DNA from: Reichenbachiella agarivorans
GTDB taxonomy: Bacteria > Bacteroidota > Bacteroidia > Cytophagales > Cyclobacteriaceae
DNA: 64,000 bases
Direction: 5' to 3'
Assembly: GCF_025502585.1 (NCBI RefSeq)
Contig: NZ_CP106679.1
Coordinates: 2,511,501-2,575,500 of the forward strand
In this document: positions 52,626 to 59,116 of the stretch, one piece after another
Position numbering within the stretch: the first letter of the stretch is position 1
How the letters are laid out: every line of letters starts with the position of its first letter
Translations under genes and position numbers: made by a program
Notes under the pieces: model-generated
What the model was told of the DNA's origin: nothing
What the model saw: only the letters and a program-made list of their open reading frames with translations
Databases searched by the model: none

Positions 52626-52789
52626 AAGATGCCACTCAGCCGAGTGCGAGTATGTCGAGCACGAGGATAGTCATTATGATGAGTCAAAAAATAGACTGCG
52701 ATATGAGAATTACAACTTAATGTAGGGTTGGAAACACGGAGGTGTGAGAATAATATCTACTTACATGCCATATTGCTGATCAGGCAGTA

Positions 52790-53230
52790 TCAATTAGGCA
52801 GTTGATTGGTCAACATCCAGTAGAGACTGATGTCTTTGGTAGCGCGCGTAAAATCTTCAAAAGAAATAGGTTTGACCACATAACTATTTGCTCCGTTTGA
52901 GTAGCATTCTTTGAGATCTACAATTTCCTCTGATGAAGTCATTATTACTATAGGAATATTTTTGATGTCAGAACTGCTTTTGATAGCTTTTAATATTTCA
53001 TGACCGCTTACTTTGGGTAGCTTTAGGTCTAAAAGTACCACCTTGGGATTGATGGATAGATCTCGTTCTCTGTACTTGTTCCTGGCAAAGAAGAAATCTA
53101 GTGCTTCTTCACCATCTTTGAGCCAAAGAATGTTGTTTTGTACTTTCATTGATTTCAAAGCCCTCATGGTCAATTCTGCATCATCTGGATTGTCCTCAAC
53201 TAAAACGATTTCTATATTGTCGTAGTTCAT
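52790..53230 (-). CDS. Single-domain response regulator (Rcp1-like)
   Basis: A 146-residue receiver domain: acidic pocket VEDNPDDAE, phospho-acceptor aspartate in VVLLDLKLPKVSGHE, conserved Thr/Ser in VIMTSSEE and Lys in VVKPISFEDF. The length and the NPDDAEL pattern match Rcp1-type regulators that receive phosphate from phytochrome-class kinases. It follows the ethylene-receptor-like kinase with 8 nt between the stop and this start, so the two form a pair. No output domain is present. Confidence 0.93.
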   Translation of the reverse strand: MNYDNIEIVLVEDNPDDAELTMRALKSMKVQNNILWLKDGEEALDFFFARNKYRERDLSINPKVVLLDLKLPKVSGHEILKAIKSSSDIKNIPIVIMTSSEEIVDLKECYSNGANSYVVKPISFEDFTRATKDISLYWMLTNQLPN

Positions 53231-53238
53231 TAGTAGTA

Positions 53239-54390
53239 TTATTTTGGTAATGCAATTGTAAATTTAGCGCCCTTGTTTATCACGCCTTTGGCAGTGATCG
53301 TGCCATGGTGTCGATCTATTATTTTTTTACATAACGACAAACCTACACCGGTTCCTTCAAATTCGGAATCGCTGTGTAGTCTTTGAAACACTTCGTATAG
53401 TTTGTTTTCATATTGCTGGTCAAAGCCTATTCCGTTATCTTCAATATGAATGATGTTGTCTTTTTTATCACTTTCTGACCAAATCTTGATTTTCGGTTCT
53501 GCCACATTCGAACTGTATTTGACGGCATTGGAGATCAGGTTTTCAAACACTTGTTTGATCATGTCCTTGTCTCCTTTTATGCTTCCCAAAGTGCCTATTT
53601 CAAATATACTTACATCCAACTTAAAATAATTATCCAGCAAAATGTTTTTGACCAGCATGTCCAATGAAAATATCTCTATGCTTTCAGTACTTCTGCTCAT
53701 TCGGCTAAATGACAATAGGTCATCAATAAGCTTTCCCATTTTATTGCTGTTTCTGATGATACGTTTGAGATAATTGGTCTCTTGCTCGTCTAGTTTTGAT
53801 CCTACGTCCTCTAATAGTGCGGAAGAATAGCCTTGCATGGCGCGCAAGGGTGCTCTCAAATCATGTGATACCGAATAACTGAATGATTCTAGTTCTTGGT
53901 TGGTCTCTGATAGACTGAGGGTTCGTTTTGCTATTTCTTTTTCGAGTAGTTCTTTGGATTCTAGGATTCGTAGGTAGTCGGCTTCTGTTTTCATGCTCAG
54001 CGCGATCGGTATGGCGCGAACCATGGCAAGTGCAGTAAAGAGCGAAATCACCGCGGTTAAGAACTTTACAAATCCACTCAAGCGATACACAGGCTCCCAA
54101 AACAGCACCACATCGATCAAATGCGTAAAGCCACAGGCCAATATGAATACCCCAAAGAGAATAAAAAATCGTCCAAATGGGATTTTCTTATACTTCCAGT
54201 AAAAGAATATCAGAAGCATTGGAATAGCAGAATAGGATAGAAAGATGGTGAGGTCGGATAGGATGTAGAACCAACCTTCGGTTTCTGACCATTGTCCACA
54301 ACCCCATCTGGCTGGCCATGCAGAAGTATCTAGGAGGTTGGAAAAGTAATCTGAGACCGAAGACACCTGCACTACAGGTTGTGCGCTCAT
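53239..54390 (-). CDS. Ethylene-receptor-like sensor histidine kinase
   Basis: A 383-residue kinase from ATG 54390. Residues 40-130 hold three helices with SDLTIFLSYSAIP (D46, Y53, I56, P57) and LACGFTHLID (C86, H90). In plant ETR1 the matching positions are D25, Y32, I35, P36, C65 and H69, and the last two bind the copper cofactor. After a coiled coil come the H-box SYSVSHDLRAPLRAM (H176), N-box FENLISNAVKYSS, G1 IEDNGIGFD and G2 GTGVGLSL. No GAF or PAS domain intervenes. The response regulator follows. The frame is open upstream to a TTG at 54453; ATG 54390 is preferred. Confidence 0.9.
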   Translation of the reverse strand: MSAQPVVQVSSVSDYFSNLLDTSAWPARWGCGQWSETEGWFYILSDLTIFLSYSAIPMLLIFFYWKYKKIPFGRFFILFGVFILACGFTHLIDVVLFWEPVYRLSGFVKFLTAVISLFTALAMVRAIPIALSMKTEADYLRILESKELLEKEIAKRTLSLSETNQELESFSYSVSHDLRAPLRAMQGYSSALLEDVGSKLDEQETNYLKRIIRNSNKMGKLIDDLLSFSRMSRSTESIEIFSLDMLVKNILLDNYFKLDVSIFEIGTLGSIKGDKDMIKQVFENLISNAVKYSSNVAEPKIKIWSESDKKDNIIHIEDNGIGFDQQYENKLYEVFQRLHSDSEFEGTGVGLSLCKKIIDRHHGTITAKGVINKGAKFTIALPK

Positions 54391-54700
54391 GGTGTTGTTG
54401 CAGGATGCAAAACTAGTATCTATCGGTACGATGTGGGTGGAAGATGGAGTCAAGTTGTGGGTGGTTATGTGTGTTTTTTAGATAGTTTAAGTAGCAGATG
54501 GCTAATAATTTATGAATTTAAGGGGACTTATAGAAAGATTAAATTGTTTATTTTGATCAGAAGGAATCAAAGGAGTCAACTGTGCAGATGTACGATCTGG
54601 GGTCTTTTGTTGTAGAGGATGGCGTCAAAAGTGGAATCCAGACCGTGATATTCACCATGACCTGGCCCTATGATTTACCAGCAGTGGATGGCTATATTTC
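54391..54700. other. 310-nt region between the kinase and the radical SAM gene
   Basis: It carries the promoter of the leftward kinase-regulator pair. A plus-strand open frame 54543-54758 (72 codons from a stop; first ATG 54588) reads protein-like (KESTVQMYDLGSFVVEDGVK) and ends in the radical SAM gene. No family is recognisable. No hairpin or repeat other than the neighbouring duplication is seen. Confidence 0.4.
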
Positions 54701-55579
54701 TTATGCTATGGCCAAAGGGGGCTGCTTCTTGAATCGATTGATGAAACTACAGTGTTGACAAAATTCTTCCACCAGGACGCCATTGAGGAATCCCGTGCGC
54801 ATAGCCGTAAAGCGCTCGCTGTTGATGATTTCCATCAGGGATTTTTCTTTGACGTTGCCTAGGTTGATCATGGCTTTTTGATCCAAACAACAGGGTACTA
54901 CCGAACCGTCCGCATGTATGCCGATGTGGTTGAGGACACCATTGCAGCGACCTTGGGTTCCTTGGAGGGGTAGCTCCATAGAAGGCCACTCGAAACGCGA
55001 ATCAAAATGTAGATAGAGTCTGTTCCAGATGTTCTTCGATTTGATCGCACCCACCTCGATGTTGCGGTTGATGCTGATCTCAAAGTATGATTCGATGGCA
55101 GTGAATAGCTCTTCGTTGTCCGAGTCGCTGCTGTCCTGATTCCATAGTCTGAAATTGGTGTAGAGAGCCGGTCTGATGTGCTGCGCCTCCTTCACAAACT
55201 CAAAAATGGGCGTGAGATAGGGTGCCAATTCCCGCTCTGGAAAATTGTCTCTAAACGCCTGCAAGGAAAAGTTGACTTGACGCACACAGCTCGAATGCAA
55301 CAGGAGGTCCTTATGACGACCGATCAGGAGTCCGTTGGTCGTCAGGTCGATCTGTGTGTTGTATTGATCGCACAGTGCTAGGATTTGAGCAAATTGAGGA
55401 TGGGCAAGCGGCTCGCCCAATAGGTGCAAACAGATGATCTCCGCAAGTGGCGCCACTTGCTTCAATATCTCTTCGAACTCGGCGATGTTCATGATCTTTT
55501 TGTCCTTCTCCATGACAGGACAAAACGAACATTGCACGTTGCAAATATTAGAAATCTCTAAATAGATTCTCTTAAACAT
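54701..55579 (-). CDS. Radical SAM/SPASM-domain protein
   Basis: A 292-residue enzyme with the N-terminal [4Fe-4S] motif CNVQCSFC (CxxxCxxC, C13-C20), GEPLAHPQ, LTTNGLLIG, and a C-terminal SPASM-like region with C around VVPCCLDQKAM and EEFCQHCSF. It may modify a small peptide, or another substrate, but no peptide precursor is obvious next to it. Its 3' part is duplicated at 52451-52625. It is transcribed leftward, away from the Kunitz lipoprotein gene. Confidence 0.88.
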   Translation of the reverse strand: MFKRIYLEISNICNVQCSFCPVMEKDKKIMNIAEFEEILKQVAPLAEIICLHLLGEPLAHPQFAQILALCDQYNTQIDLTTNGLLIGRHKDLLLHSSCVRQVNFSLQAFRDNFPERELAPYLTPIFEFVKEAQHIRPALYTNFRLWNQDSSDSDNEELFTAIESYFEISINRNIEVGAIKSKNIWNRLYLHFDSRFEWPSMELPLQGTQGRCNGVLNHIGIHADGSVVPCCLDQKAMINLGNVKEKSLMEIINSERFTAMRTGFLNGVLVEEFCQHCSFINRFKKQPPLAIA

Positions 55580-55749
55580 GTGGTTGCATCTTTAGCCCAG
55601 ACAAACGCTTTTCGGAATACAAGACCTATGCAATTTTCGGGTGCGCGAATTTAGAATAGTGGAGCAATATTTCAACTCATCGCAGATATATTTTTGTTAG
55701 CTAGTTAAGTGGTTTACAACTATTTGGGACATGGAGGTGTCTGAAGTCC

Positions 55750-56007
55750 ATGAGCAGATTAATGATAGCTGTATTGTTGATAGGGGTCCTGTCACAATGC
55801 AAAGAGGATTGTACGCAAAGTGATAAGTGTAGTTTAGCACCAGACGCTGGGTTTTGCTATGCATACATCCCGAAGTATTATTACGACAAAGAAGAAAAAC
55901 AATGCAAGTCGTTCATTTATGGTGGCTGTGGTGGAGAGGTGCCATTTGAGACCTTGGAAGCATGCGAAAACGGATGCTATTGTGATAGACAAGTAGAAGA
56001 GATGTAA
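55750..56007 (+). CDS. Kunitz/BPTI-domain lipoprotein
   Basis: An 85-residue protein with lipobox LLIGVLSQC (C17) and a single BPTI/Kunitz domain. Six cysteines C27, C36, C52, C60, C72, C76 reproduce the BPTI spacing (9-16-8-13-4) except for one residue fewer in the fourth gap. The core YYYDKEEKQCKSFIYGGCGG matches the family. The P1 position after the second Cys is Y37, suggesting a chymotrypsin-like target in place of trypsin. It would be a surface-anchored serine protease inhibitor. Eukaryotic-type domains of this kind are rare in bacteria. Confidence 0.9.
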   Translation: MSRLMIAVLLIGVLSQCKEDCTQSDKCSLAPDAGFCYAYIPKYYYDKEEKQCKSFIYGGCGGEVPFETLEACENGCYCDRQVEEM

Positions 56008-56013
56008 ATCCCT

Positions 56014-56292
56014 GTTGTTTTAGTTCTTCCGCAGGGTGACTCCACACCATTAAAATGAAAAGCAGAGCCCGCCTGCCGACCGTGTCAGAGACACTGCTTA
56101 TCATGTCATCCTGAATCTCTCCCTGTCATGGTGAGGTTCTCGAACCATCGGACAGGCGGTGCAGAAGCCTCGGAGCTGCCTATTTACCCTTCGAGAACCT
56201 CAGGGTGACAGGGGAAATTGCTGCTCGCTGGTTTTACTCAGTTGTTTTAGTTCTTCGGCAGAGTGACTCCAAAACATCGAAATGAAAAGCAG
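56014..56292. repeat. Direct repeat pair enclosing an inverted repeat
   Basis: Copies at 56014-56065 and 56241-56292 agree at about 46 of 52 positions (starting GTTGTTTTAGTTCTTC). Between them, 56121-56144 and 56190-56213 form a 24-nt inverted repeat with three mismatches. The arrangement recalls a small non-autonomous element, but no terminal duplication is proven. Confidence 0.65.
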
Positions 56293-56483
56293 TGTGCCTA
56301 TAATGGTTGAGTTTGAAGTTATCTTTCAGAACACTTCAAACAACTAGTTCATTGCTGTTAACTCCTGCACTCTCTTGCGGATACCAATGCTCAGGGTAAA
56401 GCAACAACGGGAGTCATCTAGCCTTTGTTATACTTGCTTGATAAGGTAGAGTTGCCTTGTGTTACCGCACAAGTAGCAAAAAT

Positions 56484-56564
56484 GATATATATCTTATTTG
56501 AAAAAGACTTATATCATTTTTGAATAAGATATATATCTAAAGTAAAAAAGATATATATCTTTTT
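56484..56564. repeat. Cluster of three GATATATATC palindromes
   Basis: The perfect 10-bp palindrome GATATATATC occurs at 56484-56493, 56528-56537 and 56550-56559. The third is extended to a 20-bp palindrome (56545-56564). Starts are 44 and 22 bp apart, close to whole helical turns. It lies about 315 bp upstream of the 56879 gene pair and may be a cooperative operator. Confidence 0.6.
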
Positions 56565-56627
56565 GGTTATTCATAAGCAACCATGAACCTGATGATGCTG
56601 TAGGTGCCACCCATAGCAAGGCTCTAA

Positions 56628-56780
56628 GCAAGCAGATGTACCGTTACCGAGCGCAAATACACCTGTTACCTCCACGAATCTTCTCCCTATATCTGGGTAT
56701 TTTTAGGATGGATCTTGATCTTTGAGACAGGCTTACTTGCCGCTATGCTGGGAAAGGGGTATTCTTGGGGGAATCAATGA
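56628..56780 (+). pseudogene. Possible gene remnant encoding a hydrophobic C-terminus
   Basis: An open frame of 50 codons without a proper start reads YTCYLHESSPYIWVFLGWIL then IFETGLLAAMLGKGYSWGNQ and stops at 56780. It looks like one or two membrane segments, as in a decayed membrane protein. There is no similar intact gene in the window. Could be chance. Confidence 0.3.
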
Positions 56781-56878
56781 TAGACATCTATGATGGATAT
56801 ACTCGAACAGCTTGAGATGAAAGAGTAGCAATTACTTTTTGAAATGAGAATATACGAAATATATAATATTGTTTGATT

Positions 56879-57283
56879 ATGAGTGAGTCAAGTTACGAAG
56901 ATTCGATCAATAAAATACGAGACTACAGTATTGAACAATTTGATAAGAACATTGTTTTTATAGCATCTGGTGCCCTAGGCATATCGTTCGCTTTTATCAA
57001 GGACATTGTCGACTTATCTAAAGCAATATGCATCCAACAGTTGATGTGGGCATGGGGTACTTTCGCTGGAGTTATTTGTTTTAGTTTATTAGGACATTTC
57101 ATTTCCATGCAAGCACACTCGTGGGCTTGGGCTAATCAAGAACTAAGTGATGATGCTTACAATAAAGTTGTTAGAAAATGGAGTCTATCCATAAGGATAT
57201 TAAATGTGGCTATGATTCTCGCTATCTTTATTGGAACGTTATTACTTATCAGTTTTATCAACCAAAACTTAAACGAAACATGA
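56879..57283 (+). CDS. Small membrane protein of unknown function (first of a pair)
   Basis: A 134-residue protein from ATG 56879 (MSESSYED; the frame opens at a TTG at 56873). It has an amphipathic N-terminus, two helices (VFIASGALGISFAFIKDIV and WAWGTFAGVICFSLLGHFI), a hydrophilic loop, and a third helix at the end (ILNVAMILAIFIGTLLLISF). Base composition is more AT-rich than its neighbours. Its stop overlaps the next start (ATGA). No family is recognised; the pair may be a mobile or accessory module. Confidence 0.72.
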   Translation: MSESSYEDSINKIRDYSIEQFDKNIVFIASGALGISFAFIKDIVDLSKAICIQQLMWAWGTFAGVICFSLLGHFISMQAHSWAWANQELSDDAYNKVVRKWSLSIRILNVAMILAIFIGTLLLISFINQNLNET

Positions 57284-57546
57284 GCGAAGACAAAGAAAAA
57301 AATGAGAGGGAATCTAAACAAGGTAAATCATCAGATGATGATACTCTATCATCTAAAGGGGAAGATTTATTTCACAACGTTGTTCGCTTTAAAAGAGTAG
57401 AAAAGGGTGCTAATCATTTTCCTGATCCTATTGGGGATTTTAATTTCGAGTATTTAAGAAGAGCTGCAGAGGTTAAACTAAGGCCTGTTCGTGCGAAAAA
57501 AGGTGGGGATAACGAACAACCAGAAGAAAATAAAGACAAAGATTAA
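57280..57546 (+). CDS. Small charged soluble protein (second of a pair)
   Basis: An 88-residue protein from ATG 57280, which overlaps the stop of the membrane protein by 4 nt; the earlier frame from 57178 inside that gene is a shadow. It is very rich in Lys, Glu and Asp at both ends (MSEDKEKNERESKQGKSS and NEQPEENKDKD) with a structured middle containing ANHFPDPIGDFNFEYLRRAA. No known family. Coupled expression implies it partners the membrane protein. Confidence 0.68.
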   Translation: MSEDKEKNERESKQGKSSDDDTLSSKGEDLFHNVVRFKRVEKGANHFPDPIGDFNFEYLRRAAEVKLRPVRAKKGGDNEQPEENKDKD

Positions 57547-57625
57547 TTTTAATCAAGACCTATGACTAGAAATTTAAATCACCATTGGTCTTAGTATCCA
57601 CTAAGACCCAAAATATAGAAGGGCG

Positions 57626-57685
57626 TCTGCCTGTCATGACAAGGTCGTAGTGGACGAGACGACCAGAGGTGTAGATTGACGGCAG
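57626..57685. repeat. Copy 1 of a 60-nt foldable dispersed repeat
   Basis: Begins TCTGCCTGTCATGACAAGGT and ends GATTGACGGCAG. Outer pairing CTGCC/GGCAG and GTCA/TGAC encloses an inner hairpin GGTCGT/ACGACC. The second copy is at 58971-59030. The loop differs between copies while the stems are kept. Confidence 0.72.
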
Positions 57686-57783
57686 AGCAACTACCGTAGT
57701 CCTCGCTCTCAACGAGAACCACGGTACAGCATTTGCCATGCGATCCACTGCCTATCCTAGTGGAGTTTAGTGAGATCTCACCC

Positions 57784-58248
57784 TTATTTCACTACAGTAG
57801 CTTCTAATTCTACTTTTAGTGTTTCATATAGTGCTTGTACTTCTAGCACGGTGCTGGCTTGTTTTATATGATGGCGATTGCACCAATTTTGAAACAAATC
57901 AAAGCAAGAAAAAAGCTCTTCTGAGGAGGTAGTATAGATATTTAATCGTACAATGTTTCCACATTCGTACCCAGCATCTTCTATGACTTTTTCTAGATTG
58001 GCTATTGCTTCACTGAGCTGGGTTCTCATATCAGCTGTACTCGAAATACCATCGTCACTGATGGCTGTTTGACCAGAGACGTATAAGGTACTCATCACAT
58101 TGGTCACTTCAACTGCTTGAACATAACTACGATCATCCTGCCATTTCCATGGGTTAATTACTCTTCTTTCCATTGTTTTTTTGTTTTGCGCCTGGACACA
58201 GGCCATTGTGAATAACATGAAGGTTAAAACTGTACCTAGCTTTTTCAT
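57784..58248 (-). CDS. Exported RidA/YjgF-family protein
   Basis: A 154-residue protein with a signal peptide (ending ACVQAQ), unlike the cytosolic RidA. The RidA-like domain shows VSGQTAISDDG, MRTQLSEAIANLEKVI, VRLNIYTTS and a C-terminal ASTVLEVQALYETLKVELEA. In E. coli RidA the arginine needed for 2-iminobutanoate deamination precedes the final VEV; here the equivalent residue is Ser or Ala. It is probably not a classical iminopropionate deaminase. A near-consensus Crp-type site (58304-58319) lies 56-71 nt upstream, and the Crp/Fnr gene follows on the same strand. Confidence 0.82.
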   Translation of the reverse strand: MKKLGTVLTFMLFTMACVQAQNKKTMERRVINPWKWQDDRSYVQAVEVTNVMSTLYVSGQTAISDDGISSTADMRTQLSEAIANLEKVIEDAGYECGNIVRLNIYTTSSEELFSCFDLFQNWCNRHHIKQASTVLEVQALYETLKVELEATVVK

Positions 58249-58303
58249 TTGTTTGATTGTAATATTGACTAGGCAAAGTTGTCAGAAGGGCATGAGAGTC
58301 ACT

Positions 58304-58319
58304 TGTGACATATGTCACT
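58304..58319. promoter_or_regulatory. Crp/Fnr-type operator
   Basis: TGTGACATATGTCACT: the 14-mer GTGACATATGTCAC (58305-58318) is a perfect palindrome, and the whole matches the CRP consensus TGTGA-N6-TCACA in all but the last base. It lies between the Crp/Fnr stop (58365) and the RidA start (58248), so it probably controls the RidA gene. Confidence 0.7.
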
Positions 58320-58364
58320 ATTGTGAATCTTGGTGTTTGGACAGACTTGTCCGCAATAGACTAG

Positions 58365-58931
58365 TTATTGGATAAACAGTCTACTCAATGTTTCTCGAGA
58401 AACCCCTAGGTAGGAAGCAAGTTGAGTTTTGGAGACTCTTTGCAGAAGAGATGGAGATTGAGTGATGAGTTGTTCATACCTTTCCTTAGCATTGGTAGTG
58501 AGTAGCGACAATACCCGCTGTTGAGCACCAATGAATCCCATGTTGGATTTTTGCAGGAGGAATCTTTCTATTTTCGGCATGCTATTACACAAACTCCAAT
58601 AGTCATCGTGTGCTATACAATAGACGGAGGTTTCTTCTAGACATACCAAAGACATGGTCGCTCTAGTCTTCATAAAAAAGGCACTGAAGTCACTCTCCCA
58701 CCAATCTTCCATCGCAAACGATACAATGTGCTCAGATGCGTCCTTGTCTACAAACACCAATTTTAAAAGGCCAGAGACTACATAGTAGGCGTACTCCACT
58801 TTTTGTCCTCGTTCAAAAAGGAATTCCTTTTTATGAAAATGCTTGAGTGTGAAGTAGGGCAATAGAAGATCAAACTCGTCATCAGTCAGAGTAACTGTCT
58901 TTTCTATGTGTGCTCTTAGTTTTTTGTGCAT
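58365..58931 (-). CDS. Crp/Fnr-family transcription regulator
   Basis: A 188-residue protein with the cyclic-nucleotide-binding jelly-roll domain (KKEFLFERGQKVEYAYYVVSGLLKLVF) and a C-terminal helix-turn-helix (KTQLASYLGVSRETLSRLF). There are no N-terminal cysteines for an FNR-type cluster and the ligand pocket is not of strict CRP type. Likely it binds the palindrome at 58304-58319 and activates or represses the RidA gene, perhaps as a simple two-gene circuit. Confidence 0.9.
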   Translation of the reverse strand: MHKKLRAHIEKTVTLTDDEFDLLLPYFTLKHFHKKEFLFERGQKVEYAYYVVSGLLKLVFVDKDASEHIVSFAMEDWWESDFSAFFMKTRATMSLVCLEETSVYCIAHDDYWSLCNSMPKIERFLLQKSNMGFIGAQQRVLSLLTTNAKERYEQLITQSPSLLQRVSKTQLASYLGVSRETLSRLFIQ

Positions 58932-58970
58932 GATTCAAGGAAATAGATTCTGGTATGTTGACTAAAAAAA

Positions 58971-59030
58971 TCTGCCTGTCATGACAAGGTCGTAGCATCT
59001 GCTGCGACCAGTGGTATCGATTGACGGCAG
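58971..59030. repeat. Copy 2 of the 60-nt foldable dispersed repeat
   Basis: Same ends as copy 1 (57626-57685) and same outer pairing. The inner hairpin differs in sequence (GTCGTAGCA/TGCTGCGAC with one G-T wobble) but keeps the fold, which points to selection on structure. It is followed by an intergenic block of TCTAACATCTA-like words (59074-59125). Confidence 0.72.
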
Positions 59031-59116
59031 TACAAGTCTGTTGCCCTCTGCATTCAATATCGCCAACCCCTTGTCTAACATCTAGTATCTAAAATCTAAC
59101 GTCTATCATCTAACAT

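Larger units (their letters stand above)
56008..56878. other. 870-nt repeat-rich accessory gap without intact genes
   Basis: The region holds a 52-nt imperfect direct repeat (56014-56065 and 56241-56292), an inverted repeat with 24-nt arms (56121-56144 and 56190-56213, three mismatches), the GATATATATC palindrome cluster (56484-56564) and a short remnant-like frame (56628-56780). No intact gene is seen. Confidence 0.65.

Noticed and set aside
57178-57279. Upstream extension of the charged soluble protein
   Set aside because: It overlaps the 3' part of the membrane protein gene in another frame; the ATG at 57280 gives the typical 4-nt overlap.
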